From Pipra filicauda (Eukaryota > Chordata > Aves > Passeriformes > Pipridae), in NCBI RefSeq assembly GCF_003945595.2, contig NW_024104377.1:682001-746000 (forward strand): a DNA stretch of 64,000 nucleotides. The letters are read 5' to 3'. The notes beneath the pieces are model-generated. The model was not told where the DNA came from and did not search any database. It was given only the letters and a program-made list of their open reading frames with translations. Of the stretch, positions 50,201 through 62,639 are shown piece by piece. The position numbers were made by a program, and so were the translations under genes. Numbering within the stretch: the stretch's first letter is position 1; each line of letters opens with the position of its first letter.

Positions 50201-51963
50201 TTGACATCCGCTCAGATGCACTTGCTTTTGGGCTCCTTCCGACCTTCAAACCAGGCAGAGGCTTCTACCCCTTCAGCTGGCAGGAGCCCCACACCAGGGG
50301 GATTGGCTCTCTGCTTTTGGGGCTTGGACTTGTACCCAGCCACACTCGGCTGCAGAATAAGCTGGCTGCAGGCAGCATTTCAGAAGACAAGCTGCCTTCC
50401 CCAAAGCTGTGACAAGGACATCTAAACTGAAATAATTAATTTGTCATGTGGGCCGAATGTACAGTTAACAGTGAGACCAGTCCCCTGCCCATAGGAGAAA
50501 AAGAATGATCATAATATTTCTTAAAATGGGCAGGACAGTAGATTCTTTCCTCATCCCATCCACCAAAGCTGTTCTGTTGCAAAAACACTGTGGGGGGAAA
50601 AAAGTCAACTGGCAGAAGATGGGTTTTTTCACATGGATTGCTTCCCTACAGTTGCTGAGAATGGCAGTAAAACTGGCCATCAGTTGGAGACTGTCAGTCT
50701 GTGTCACCACAGGTGCAGCTCTCCATGCGGCCTGGTGTAGCAAACCTCTTGCAGCCAGGGCACAAACGTCTTGGAGAGGGAATAGTGGCAAGCATTTATT
50801 CTGCTCCTCCTGCAACCTTTTTGCAAAGAAAATATTTTCTATTCAAATGTCCAGTGCACCTTCTAAGACATCTAGATAATCTATCTTCCCTTGAAAAGGA
50901 GGTGTCATATCCTGCCATATTTGCAGACCAGTAATTGTAGAGGTAATGCTTTGTGGGGCTGTCTCACTAGAGAAGCTCAGAGCTTGGCTGAAAGCAAGCC
51001 TTTCGTGATTTCCATCATCATAGAGCCACATAATAGAAGAGGACTGTGATCCAAGAGCTAAGCTTTCATTAACACCAAAATAAAACTCATATATAAATAG
51101 AATATGAACCAGGTCATTCTTGCCAATCCAAGTTGGTAGACAGTCTGAAATAATAGCTCTGAGCAACATATAAACTGTTGTCATTCTTCTTAATGTGGTG
51201 CTAACTAGGAAATCTAATTATCACAATTTAAATGTCAGCATCATTAAATATTTTGCTACTGAATGCTCTAACAGAAACATCCAGCTAATATGCTCTTATT
51301 ACATTCCCAAACCACTTCCCATATTTTTCACTGTGTGGCAGAGGTACCACCTATTCTCTGCCCAGTCAGCAAAACCTCCAGATTCCTCCCTACAATTCCT
51401 AGGCTACAAAGTAATTTGGCATTGTCAATCTGCCAGCCTGGGACACATCTTGAAAAGAAAAGTTTGGGAGAAGATAAATAGAATTTGGTGCTGAAATGAA
51501 GAGCACAAGGAATACTTCACAGGCAGCGATACTAATTTTATTCAATATAATACTAATTTTAATATTTATTTTTATGTTAAGTTTGACAGAGTAAGATGTT
51601 CATGATTGCATTTATCTAGATCTGATGGCATTTCAGATAGTTTCATTCCAGTTTGTTGAGGAGCTGACAACAAAGATTTTGGCTAGAAAGATAATGCAAC
51701 TCATAGGGGTAAATATTTGCCAGAAAAATAGTTGCTGCTGGTTCCTCAGTACAAACACTTTTCACTGATTGTTGCATATGCTGTGCCTGAGGCCCTATTC
51801 CACCTTGAGCAAATGGCTATTAAAAGCTCGCAAATAAACTCTTGATTTCATTCACCATCCATCCAAAACTTTTGTTTTCAATTGAAGCTAAGAAGCTTTT
51901 TTGGACACATTTGAATCAATTGGTTGTTTGAAATAAAAATTGAACTTTCAAACTTACTTGTGA
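41226..51963. other. No gene recognised; unique and unassigned GC-richer patches
   Basis: About 10.7 kb. GC-richer patches occur at about 41930-42490, 46470-46960, 48640-49100 and 49940-50420, each with overlapping open frames on both strands but no recognised family, no phase-consistent exon set and no defined termini. The 46470-46960 patch, with CCTCCCCCTCCTCAGCAGTG, has the look of an old LTR. A T-run and a G-run occur near 49689 and 49857. Confidence 0.45.
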
Positions 51964-52993
51964 TCATAGAATCATAGAACTTTTAACGTTGGAAAAGACC
52001 TTAAAGATCATTTAGATCTTTTAAATCACTTCAGGCATGGTGACTCCACCTCTTCCCTGGACAGCTTGTTGCAATGCTTGACAATCCTTTCTGTGAAAAA
52101 AGTTTTCCTAATATCCAATCTAAACTTACCCTGGTATAACTTGAGGCCATTTCCTCTTTTCCTATTGATTGTTATTTGGGAGAAGAGGCTGACCCTCCAT
52201 TCACTACAACCTCCTTTCACGTAGATGTAGAAAGTGATAAGGTACCCCCTGAGCCTCTTTTTCTCTAAACTGAACACTCCTAGCTTCCTCAGCCTCTCCT
52301 CAGAAGATGTGGGTTCCAGACGCTTCACCAGCCTCATTGTCCTTCTCTGGATACACTCCGGTATTTCAGTGTCTTTCTTGTAGTGAGGGGCCCAAAACTG
52401 AACACGGGATTTGAACCGTGACCTCACCAGTGTTGATTACAGGGCAATGATCCCTTCTCTAGTCCTGCTGGCCACGCTATTTCTGATATAGGCCAGGGTG
52501 CCATTGGCCTTCTTGGTCACCTGAGCACACTGCTGCCTCATGTTCAGACAGCTGCCAACCAGCGCTCCCAGGTCCTTTTCCACCAAGCAGTTTTCCAGCC
52601 AGTCTGCCCCAAGCCTGTAGTGCCGCATGGGGTTGCTGTGACCCATGTGCAGGACCCAGCACTTGGTCTTGTAAGAAGGGCAATGGAGCTGTTGATGATG
52701 ATTTCTACACCACAGGAAGTCAGTTTCTCCAGGAAAATGGTGTGGGAAATGGTGTCAAGAGTTTTACAAAAGTCTGGGAAGACAATATCCACAGCCTTCC
52801 CCTCATCCACTAAGCAAGTCATCTTTACACAGAAGGAGATCAGGTTGGCCAAGCAGGATCTGCCTTTCACAAATCTATGCTGGCTGGGCCTGATCCCCTG
52901 ATTGTCCTGCATGTGTCATGGCACTCAAGATGGTCTGCTTCATGACCTTCCACAGCACTGAGGTGAGGCTGACAAACTGACAGGCCTCTAGTA
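51964..52993 (-). mobile_element. CR1 non-LTR retrotransposon, longest copy, with internal junction
   Basis: Begins on the plus strand with CATAGAATCATAGAA, the complement of the CR1 3' end, and runs through 3' UTR blocks (CTGTGAAAAAAGTTTTCCTA, TCTTTCTTGTAGTGAGGGGC) into the reverse-transcriptase region. On the minus strand, pieces such as QHRFVKGRSCLANLI and LVDEGKAVDIVF are recognisable relics of the CR1 polymerase, broken by frameshifts. At about 52671 the sequence jumps from the CACTTGGTCTT block to a segment further along the element, indicating an internal deletion. The 5' end is truncated near the AGGCCTCTAGTAAC block. Confidence 0.93.
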
Positions 52994-54174
52994 ACAAGCC
53001 TGTAAATTACCTAGAGTGTGTGCACTCAAAGTGTGAATGAAAACAATTATCATGAAATGCACTCTATTCATGACAAAATTGAGAGATGAGGTATAAGAGA
53101 TGGGTTGATGTAAAAGTGCTATAGTCTGGCTCTGAGCTGCTGAGTAGTTGGATTCCCCTATAAACCTCATGGTCACTAGTGTAAAATGCTGTCTGCTGCC
53201 ATGCCCAAATAGTGCCGATGCACGGCAGCAAATCTTGCTGCTGGGGCACTCTGACCTCCCAAACAGCTCCTGAACGTGCCTGTGGCCGGTGGCTGAATGG
53301 TTCTGTCCATGACACTATCTGACCTCAGCCCCAGGCACCTCTGATGTCAAATATTACATTGGCTGATAGGAGAGGCAGACCTAGAAGGAGCGGCCAAGGC
53401 TATTTGAGGAAGGGTGCAGACACATAACTGTGTATGCTGGCAGAGGAGAGTGTCCAAATTAAGAACTGCAACCTGTATAATCTGCAAACAGTGTGTCCAT
53501 CCCCATGGGGCCACCAGTAACTTCTGCAGGGAGCTTGCATTCCAAGTCATTACTTCTCTGAGTGATTGTAATGTCCGTAAAATAACATATATATCTCTTA
53601 AAATCATAGGTTTAAGGTGAGACTATAAGCTAAGGCTACCATCCTCGAGGGAAAAGCTGTATCTGAATTCCTGATGGCAAAACACATTTAATGTGAATGA
53701 CACTGAATGTGCTGCAGAGATGGAAGCAGTCAATGACAGTCTCTTGCATCAGTAGGTATATAAACATCTGCACTATGCAAATAGTGCAAACTGAACAACC
53801 AGGTTTCCAAACTGTAGCTTTCTTTCCAGAAGTTCAAGTGAGATTCATGTTACCAAAAATGTCATCTTGGACAGGAAGATGAAAGAGAGCTTTTTATGTC
53901 AAGGCAGCAATACTTACCACAAGCTGTTTCTCCTTTAGACAATATCACTACTGTAAAAATCAAATTGAATGCTTTGTACTTTTAAATCAGGAATCAGAAA
54001 CGTCTTCTCAGAGTAATCTCTTGCTGAGATTCAAATTGCAGTTCCCTTTAAAATGGAGGCCACTACAGTCTGTGTAATTGTGCCAAACTTTTCCAACTTG
54101 CCAATTTGCTTGAAATAGGGAAAGCACAGTTCAGACAAGTGCTCACTGTGCACTCAAAATAGATTCTGGTGACC
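52994..54174. other. No gene recognised; contains a candidate micro-exon
   Basis: Unique sequence between two CR1 copies. A small minus-strand splice-flanked segment lies at 53950-53918 (described separately). Nothing else is recognisable. Confidence 0.5.
53918..53950 (-). other. Candidate 33-nt micro-exon, phase 1 in and out
   Basis: Strong acceptor (TTTGATTTTTACAG at 53951) and strong donor (TGTG|GTAAGTAT at 53918/53917). The frame that enters and leaves in phase 1 is open (VILSKGETAC). Phase 1 is what the large exon at 12906 requires from upstream. The sequence is too short for any homology, so the case rests on splice signals alone. Confidence 0.15.
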
Positions 54175-54679
54175 GAATCACAGAATATGCCAAGTTGGGA
54201 GGGACCCACAAGGATTTTCAAGTCCAGCTCCTGGCCCTGCACAGGACCCTCCCCGAGAGTCATACCATGTGCCTAAGAGTATTGTCCAAATGCTTCTTGA
54301 ACTCTGTCAGGCTTGGTGCTGTGATCACTTCCCTGGGGAGACTGTTCCAGTGCCCAACCACTCTCTGGGTGAAAAACCTTTTTCTAATATCCAACCTAAA
54401 CCTCCCTGATGCAATTTCAGGCCATTCCCTCAGGTCCTGTCACTAGTCATCACGGAGAAGAGGTCACTGCCTACCCCTCACAAGGAAGTCTGCAATGAGG
54501 TCTCCCCTCAGTCTCCTCTTCTTCAGGCTCAACAGACCAAGTGACTTCAGCTGCTCCTCTTAGGACTTCCCTTCAAGTCCCTTCACCATCCTCATTGCCT
54601 TCCTTTGTAGACTCTCTACTAGCTTAACATCTTTCTTATATTGTGGTGACCAAAACTGCATACAATATTCAAGTTGTGT
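54175..54679 (-). mobile_element. CR1 non-LTR retrotransposon, 3' fragment
   Basis: Starts GAATCACAGAATATGCCAAG (complement of the 3' end), then TTGGGAGGGACCCACAAGGA, GGAGACTGTTCCAGTGCCCA, AACCTTTTTCTAATATCC, TGAGGTCTCCCCTCAGTC and TTTCTTATATTGTGGTGACC. This is a distinct CR1 subfamily from the 4928 and 9157 copies, judging by its 3' UTR. It is 5'-truncated. Confidence 0.93.
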
Positions 54680-55974
54680 TTTTGGAAATAACTAATCAAT
54701 CAGCACATTAACATAGGGACTTCATTTCCCATCAGTATCATCCCTCCATATAACTGGTGTACTAGACTTCAAAAATTCTCAGATTAGGTACTCCAAAGAG
54801 ATCCTCAGGCAGATCAGTTCAATACCACCTTTTCTGGTCTCAGTGTCTCAACCAAAAAGTATAGTGTGGGCTACTGGTTGTTTTGGATTACCTCCAAGGG
54901 CTAACTGATAGCTCTTTGGATGCAGTTTTGCCATCACTTTTGGAATGATAAAGCAGTGGGGGAAAAAAAAATAATTGATAGCCAGGCCACGGAGACCAAA
55001 GATCCTGAAGTTTGCAGGCTTGGTGAGGAACCGTATAAGAACAATTCAGATGGGAACAGCATTGGGTTTCTAATGGTGTTTTGTTCTTGCTCTGTCTTTT
55101 CATCTCCTTCCAGTCTGCTAGTGCTCAGAGCAGAGCCTGTGTGGTCTCACTGCAGCCATCCAGAAGGAGAGAATTAGTGGTCTGCTCCATGACATGATTA
55201 AAGAAAACAGACTTGTAAAATAAATACCAGTTTACTGGGATATGAACACTGTCAGTGGGAATGAAAACCAACTTCACTTTTAAAGTAGTACTTAAAAACT
55301 AGCCATCCATAGAGCAAAAAATTAGAAAAATAACCGGATATTCTGTAGAGGGTCAAATCTGGTTTGCATCAGTCTCTTAAGGCTCTCCAGGGAAGAGAAC
55401 TCTCCAGAGGTGAGGAGATTTTTAGGTCCCAGAGCAAATCTGTGGCAGGATCTGGAGCTGATCTGTGAGTCTCACAGGATGGTGTGGCTGGAAGTGCAGC
55501 AGGCAATACTTTATTGTGTGCCATACTGCAAATACTTTTGCTGTTCTGATCTTACCAGACTGTGAACTATTTTCTTTCCTTCTCCTGGGAGATCTTAAAA
55601 AGGAAAATTATAAATAAACAAACAGAACCCTTCTCTTTGTTCCTGTGTCCTCTGACTCTTCACTGAAATTCTTCTGTGAAGAGGAGGCCTGAACTGGAAC
55701 TGAACGGGTAAGTTGAGCTGAATTGAATTTTGATGATCTGGGAATTCAGAAGTCCTCAGCAGTAGAAAGTGCCTTGATATAGATCCATCAAAGCATTTAA
55801 AAACTATGTCCAAGGCTCTTAGTACTGGTGATATTTGACCTACAATGAAAGTAATTTACTTGGCATCATCCCTTCCAGAAAGAAAACACACTAATGGCTT
55901 ATTATTTGATAAGTGATTTCAATGGAAACATTTCTCATTCTTGGATAAGATTTTCATCCATAAAAAGAGTATCA

Positions 55975-56230
55975 AATCAATGGTAGAGATCTTTGCTAAA
56001 GTGAAAAAAGGCTTTGGAGACGCTTTGAAAAGTCCTTCGCTTAGCTCAGATAGTTTGCATAAAGCAACATGATGTTTCCACTTTGAAAATTATTTTCACT
56101 GAAAATAGAAGAAAATTTTAAGCAAGGAAGTATGTTTTACCTGATATAGCTTTTGTTTTAACAAATTATTTCCTCCTGCAAATGGTCTATTAATCAAACT
56201 AGAATATTAATGTGCTTTTTCTTTTACCCA
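55975..56230. promoter_or_regulatory. Candidate conserved non-coding element
   Basis: Repeat-free AT-rich stretch with an octamer-like POU site (GTTTGCATAAAG) and paired ATTAAT cores (CTATTAATCAAAC, GAATATTAATGTGC). No open frame. Judged by appearance only. Confidence 0.25.
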
Positions 56231-56314
56231 TGTATATTACTGTAATTTTACTTTGTTCAGCAACTATAAAAGGGACTTTTTTTTCCTCAGTTCTCTTTCT
56301 TGCCATTTGACTAA

Positions 56315-56350
56315 ACATATATATACAAATATATATATATATAATATATA
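56315..56350. repeat. (TA)n simple repeat
   Basis: AACATATATATACAAATATA followed by a TATATATA-type run, imperfect. Palindromic on both strands. Confidence 0.8.
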
Positions 56351-58052
56351 AAACAAAATACACACTAGAAAAAATGCTTACTTTTAGAATGTAGATGAAT
56401 TAATATGGTTACTGCATTATTTATTTCGAAAGGAGCAAAAAATTTTGGCCAGAAAGTAGCTGAGTCATATTAGCCTGTCTTACGTGCCAGCCTGGAAGCT
56501 GAAGACACTCAGAGATGATTGTAGGCAGTTCTAGATTTACACCAGGTAACTGCAGTGCAGAACTGTTTGAGGTAGACTTTAGTAAAAGGACAAACATGTA
56601 ATGTCTGGACAGATGAAGGATTTCAATGGCTGTTTGTTGGACTTAGAAGAAAGGTTGTTTAACAAAAACCTCATTTGTGTTTACCAGCAGTACAAAGGTT
56701 CACTGGTGGATTTTTTTATAGAAACATCATTCTTAAATAAGCATTCCAAATTATTCTCTTTTGAAAAAAATAAAGAGTAGCATTTGTAACTGCTAAGGAA
56801 CAGAAACCTATCAAATACCTCACAGTATTTGCCTAAACTGCTAGTAAAGAGAATTCAGATGTATCTTTTAAATTTAATTAATTAATTTTTATTTCATAAC
56901 AAATGTTATTTTCTTATAATTTTTACATGGTGAAATAAATTGGCCTTAATTCTATTCAGAAAAAGAAAAAAAGATAAGAACTAACAACAGGAGTCATCAC
57001 CATCCTGGTAAGAATTACTCAGATATGCTGTTTGCTTAATAACCAGAGAAGATATTTTCCATTTTGCTGGAAGCATGCACAGTGCTTGGAAACATTCCTT
57101 ATCTCTCTATGTCCAAAATGCCAGTGTTGGAACCTAGAAATGTTCCTTCCTATTACACCCATGTGGGAAATGGTCGTAAGTCTGCAGGATGCATTTGGTT
57201 GTGCCAAGCAGCTCCTGCAACTCTTACATCCAAAAGGGTTACTGTCCAAAGTAAACAGGAGATGTCCAAACCCATGTCTCATATCCTGGAGGTTTTAGAG
57301 TTTTTCACAGGATCAATTATTTATTGGGACCTTGCTTGGGCCTGGAGTACAATGAGGGAAATTGCACTTGAGTTTGATGGCACAGTATTCACCTTTCTGA
57401 AGTCTGAACTCGGCCACCGGTGTCTGTGTAAGCTGCATCAGCCAGACAACAAACTTGAACAAAATTCGATATGCATTTTAGGAGCAATTGCTGATGGTTT
57501 CCTGACTAAAAGTAAGATAAAACAGATTATATCAACAGTTCCAAGGCACTCTTCATTCTGGAATGGCAATGTTTTCCAGACTAAAATACGGTTAAACTGA
57601 GGGGTAGATAAAAATGGATGGTAAACTATCCTAGTTTATCATATTGCCTTTTGATAGCATTTGCTAGAGATATGTTTGTAGGACTACAAACAAAATCTAG
57701 AGTTTTAATTACAGAATTCTGAAGTTAAGGATATTAAGTCTATGCTGCCTATGCTGTCAAGTCTTTAATTATGAGTTCGCCTGCTGTTAATAGACGGAAT
57801 GATTTTGCCAATGAATGCCATTGATTTTTTTTTCTATTTTGCAATTCAGTCAAAAGTATTTTCATTTTTTAGAAAAAAAACATTTCTACAGCAACGAAAT
57901 TTGTTTGGGAGTTGAACTTCTACTGTTACTTCTATTGAAACATCCTTCTTACTTCATGGTAAAGTTATTCCATAGGACTTTCTCTCTGTATAGTGACTTA
58001 ATTTGAAAAGGATAATGAACAAAAATCATGCCATTCTTAGAAACATCTGCTA

Positions 58053-58107
58053 ATGTGTAATGTTTTAATGTAATATAAAAATGTATAATGTTTTAATGTA
58101 ATATAAA
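58053..58107 (+). repeat. Tandem duplication, 28-bp period
   Basis: Two copies of a 27-base unit (cores TAATGTTTTAATGTAATATA) separated by one base and differing by one substitution (ATGTG against ATGTA). Recent local duplication. Confidence 0.9.
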
Positions 58108-58534
58108 TGGAAAGTTTCTATGTAAGACTTGGGAAAAGTTATCCTGTTTTGAATGCAACAGTCCATAGTATCACAAATTCATCTTCACTGTGATGAAAAC
58201 TTTCTCAGCACCATCGTGCTGATTGAACTCCGTCTCAGTCTTTATCTTACATCACAGTAACCTTTGATAGTCAATATCCATTAGCCATTTTCCTTATGTT
58301 TTATTGTAAATCTGAATTAAAATCTCAAATCCTGTTCCAATAACCTGCTTTAGTAGCTTTATTGTGGGCATGAAACTTTAGTCAATAATGTTCTAATTCA
58401 CGGGAGCACTTAATGATTATATTTAAAAGTAATTTTGTTCTTTTAGATGCTTTACTGAGGACTAAAACTGCACACAATGTTATCAAAAGAATGTAAAACA
58501 TATTAAAAAAAAATTTGCAAATAACTTAAAACTG

Positions 58535-58660
58535 TGCAAGTTTCTCTAATCGAGCTCAAAGGTCACAAAGTAAATGGGAAGTGACAACTCTGACTGTAAT
58601 ATTAATTTTGAAGGCACAATACGTCCTCTGAACTGGCATAGTTACTGGCTTATCAGAGAA
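58535..58660. promoter_or_regulatory. Candidate conserved non-coding element with nuclear-receptor-like site
   Basis: Contains CGAGCTCAAAGGTCACAAAG, a good match to a COUP-TF/HNF4-type (T)CAAAGGTCA site, followed by a second spaced GTGACA half-like site and AATATTAATTTTG. No repeats, no open frame. Judged by appearance only. Confidence 0.25.
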
Positions 58661-60947
58661 ATGGTAACACATAAAACATATGATTAATCTTCTTCCCAAA
58701 CTGCTGATCACACATTTAAGGCTTTATAGTTTCCTGCACAGGTGTCAGGCTCTGCTCTCTGCCAGGGCAGATTATGGGGGCTCCACATATAAAATCAGTG
58801 CCATAAACCCCTTCACACTACCCATGACTCTGGCATATGGTGTGTATGACATGGAATGGGCAGGTGTGTTTGAAAGCAGCTTAGAAAGATTTTTAGAATA
58901 TAATTTTTTTGTGAATAACAGACTGGCAAAACAAGTCTTAACTACTGCAAACAAGACAGCTTGCTAGAAAATGTGTGTAAGGTATAGTGTGTAGTGGGAC
59001 TAAATGCCATAAATAATTCATAGGAAACATTACAGATTTCAATAAAATAATACATATATGAAAATTGATATAGTTTTTTATTATTTGGGGATTTTATATA
59101 TTCTTTAGTCTTTATACAAGTAACACTCCTTAGTCAGAGGACATATGGCCCTTCCTGTATTGCTAATATCCCAGGATACAATCCCACTGCTCTTTATATG
59201 CTCTTTTAAGTTGTCTCACTAAAGTGTTGACCACAAGAAATAACCATTCCATCTCACCCATACAAAACACACTATTTACAGGTGGTTAGATTTTTTTTTA
59301 CACCTAGTGACCACATTAATATTCATGCTAGAAATCATAATCAAAGCTAATTGCTGTCTTCTTTTGGGCCAAGTTTCCAAAGCGTATCCTGTGCTTTCAG
59401 CTTCACTGTCTTTCCAGCAACACTCAAAAAATTATGCCCTCAGTTATGAAAAGCTATTTTCCTCCACTCATATGATTAACAAAGATGCTACTGGTGTCAA
59501 AGAATTACTGAACTTAGACATATGCCTTCTACTACTTTTGCAGTTGCATGTATTTAATTTTAGTGTGTGGAGTTAATAAATTGTGTAAAAATAGTCAAAT
59601 ATGTCAACGTATTTGTAGTTATTGAGTCTAATTGATGTTATTCTGTAATTCTTAATGAATTACCTATTGTTTGCAGGATCTATTTCATCTTTCAGCTCAT
59701 TTGAAGTCTTTTGGTTTTTTAAATAGGGCCCTCATGAATGTTAATAATCTCTTTTTTACTGTAATAAGGAGTGTGAGGTGCTATTTTAATAATTAGTTTT
59801 GATGCCTTTACTTAAAATTGAAAATGAAATAAAAAAGACAGATTTCATGGTGATACTCACCCAAGACAAATATTATCTCACCAAGGACTTATCTTCTGTC
59901 TTTCAGTCTCTACTGTGAAGGGGTTGGACTAATTTTCTGGGTTTTTTTTTTTGTTTTTTTTTTTTTTAACGGTACCCTTACCACTTGTTTTGTGAAAACT
60001 TTTGCAGCTGTCAGGAGGTTTAACCCTTCCTCTCCAGCGTTTGAAATCTGTGATTCAATCAGGGAGAATAATATGGTCTGAAAAGATATGTAAGTCCGTT
60101 AGACAGTCTTGCTTCAAGCATTTTTTATTTTTTAATATAGCATACACTGCATATTATGGATCTTAAGTATATGCAATGATCCTTTTGTAATCAATTCATG
60201 ATCCATGCTGTAAAATCATATATAATAACCTAACGGGTTATAATAGTAGCTTGTCACAGTAACTGTAAATGCCATTGAGAAACAACATAGCCAAATATAA
60301 AGGCTGTCAGGAAGTACCTTTACAAATTTTCTGATCCTTAGAATGTTTTCAGCTTACTTGTCATCTGTATTTTCTCAACTATAAAATCTAAAGCTTTAAA
60401 AGAAAATAGTGAAAATGCAGCTACACGAGCATGATCTGCTTAATGTCTTCTTAGGCTTGTGGCAGCTCACACGGAAACAAAACTAACCTTATCTCCAGCT
60501 GGACCTGGGTCTCCATGTCCATCCTAGTCCACCTATGCCAGCAGATGCAGTGCCCATCTTGCTGGAGGATGTCCTCTGAGGACCACCCTGGTGGAGATGT
60601 GGCCAGGGACTGTGAGAGGGAGAGCAAAAGCTCAGCAGAGCAGGGCAAGCCCCACAAATCACAGCACCTGCTCTTATTCCCAGCCCATCTACCCAAACCA
60701 GGACAAATGAGTCCCAAAGCAGCCCTGGTAGCAGACATTTCCAGCATCACTGTGCACAAGCCCTCACAACAGGAAGTTTGCACACTGCAAGGCTAAATGC
60801 AGGGACTGCTCCCACAGCCCAGCTCTATCATGGGAAATCCTCCACAGAACAAGGAGTTGGAGGTCCTACACCATGGTTCAAGCTCCCAGTACTGCACCAG
60901 GACTAAAACACAGACACAGTTGCTATAACAAAGTGCACATTGTCAAG

Positions 60948-60985
60948 AAAAAAAAAAGAAAAAAGAAAAAAAAAAAGAAAAGCAA
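60948..60985 (+). repeat. A/G homopurine tract
   Basis: AAAAAAAAAGAAAAAAGAAA pattern continuing as AAAAAAAAAGAAAAGC. Low complexity; inflates a plus-strand lysine-rich frame that is not a gene. Confidence 0.9.
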
Positions 60986-61964
60986 GAGAGAAGTAAAAAG
61001 CAAGGGAATCCATAACTTGCAAATGTTTGTAAGATTTCAGTCTGTGGGCTCATCCCAAACTCCTGAGGATCTGAATCCTTCTACCTCTCCTCTCCCTACA
61101 TATCAAAGCTTACCTCCCACCTCCAAGGGCTGTGCACACTTCCCAACTGAGCTCTTGACACAAGAGCCCCTCTGCTTCCAGAAACCAGGTGCACGAGAAG
61201 ACAAAAGTGGAGGAGCTGCCATGCTGTGCTTTGGGTATGAGTCCTTAGCGTTGCAACAGGGCAGTAAGAGGCAGGAACCTATAGGGGATATACCAAATAA
61301 ATATTCCAAATAAGAATTCATCTGTCTTTAACTATGAGGCACCTGTTCGTTCAGAGGATTAAGGCATATGTTTGTATCCCCCTGCACTGCTAGACTTCTT
61401 CTATGACTGTTGGCACAGAAATGCAGACTAGAATTTTCACCTTCAGATTGGAGCTATTTTTGTTGTATAAGTGAGAAAGCCCAGATTACAAACAGCAGCT
61501 AACAGTACAGAAGCACAATTTCCACTGTCAAATTAAAAAGAGTTTAGTCAGACATGACAAAAAGAATTTTCTGTGGGCTTCATAAACATGTTCAGAAGAG
61601 AAGATGGATTTTCAACAAACTGAAAAGGGACACATTAAAAGCAAATGTAATAAAGCTTTGCTGCTCCAGTACTGTATAGCACCCTGAAGGGATTTATCGT
61701 GTCACTGGGGTAGAGAGCACTGCTTCTCCTGAAGCGTTTCCATGGACAGCCCCAAGAAATCAAGCTGTGACACACATCTGGATAGCTCTGTACACAAATG
61801 GCGTTGCATTTAGAGATGAGGAGTTGGCAAGAAAAAAACAGTAGTCCATGCAATGCATGCATTTCTGCAAATTCTCAGTTCAGCAAGAACCACAAGTAGA
61901 CTGAACAACTTTGGCAGCAAGTGATTTTTTTTCATGCCATAGGCCACCAGACATAAAACCTTAC

Positions 61965-62016
61965 CTGGAGAACCATCTAAAGGACAGTTGGCTAATATTT
62001 TACCATTTTGTAAAAG
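61965..62016 (-). other. Candidate 52-nt coding exon (phase 0 in, phase 1 out)
   Basis: Acceptor GATTTGACAG|CTT (62017/62016) preceded by a T-run, donor CTCCAG|GTAAGG (61965/61964). Open in one frame (LLQNGKILANCPLDGSP) and leaves one base, the phase the large AKAP7-like exon needs. No recognisable homology and a distance of about 49 kb make it speculative. Confidence 0.15.
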
Positions 62017-62639
62017 CTGTCAAATCACAAATCTTAAAAAAAAACATGGAAGGAAATGTGAAACACTAGTAACATGGCATGATTTAATTTGCACTAAAAT
62101 AACAGGTGAAAGAGTAATACATTCAGAGAAATCAGAAGAGCTTGAAAATTCATCAAGCTGGAAGTATTTAAGCATCTGGAAGAGTTATTCATACAAATTA
62201 GATGTTTCTTTTCTGTTTATCCCTAAAGGAAGAAAGGTTTCATAACTGTGGGAGAAGCTGTATTGCTCCAAGGCTGCAATACACATCTTTTTCAGTCTGT
62301 TTTGTGAGAGGAGTTCTAATTGATAGTGGGATGGGACTCTAGCCTGCTGTATGGAAAACTGCTTTAAGCGCTGTAAGTTATATAGTGTTGCAGTAAGATA
62401 AGGCTGCTCCTTGCAGGAAACCAAAGTTCACAGATTTCTATTGTTCTATTGGGTAAAATCTGTTTGTTAGAATATAATTTTTTTTTCCACTGAAACACAG
62501 AAGGACCAGACAGTTAGAAGCTGTCTTTTTGTTTGTGAGATCTTTTTTCGGGCTTTTCAGGGTTGGAAAGAATAAAAAGTCATTTATTCTTGGCTACCTT
62601 TCTGGGGCCACACACACACTCTGCCTGTCTAGTTGCCTG

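Noticed and set aside
49943..50425. Plus-strand frame of 160 residues with overlapping long frames in two other phases
   Set aside because: Three frames are open at once because of C/T-rich composition. No family resemblance.
52026..52912. Minus-strand frames of 122-133 residues with polymerase-like words
   Set aside because: These are decayed CR1 retrotransposon polymerase pieces, not host genes.
57064..57600. Plus-strand frame of 178 residues
   Set aside because: Longest non-repeat frame on the plus strand, but no recognisable motif, no splice or start context, and mixed-strand open frames overlap it. Treated as chance.
59866..59938. Minus-strand segment with strong acceptor (CCCCTTCACAG) and donor (TTGG|GTGAGTAT)
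   Set aside because: All three frames contain stops.
60873..61313. Plus-strand frame of 146 residues with a lysine-rich stretch
   Set aside because: The lysine stretch is the A/G homopurine tract; the remainder has no recognisable features.
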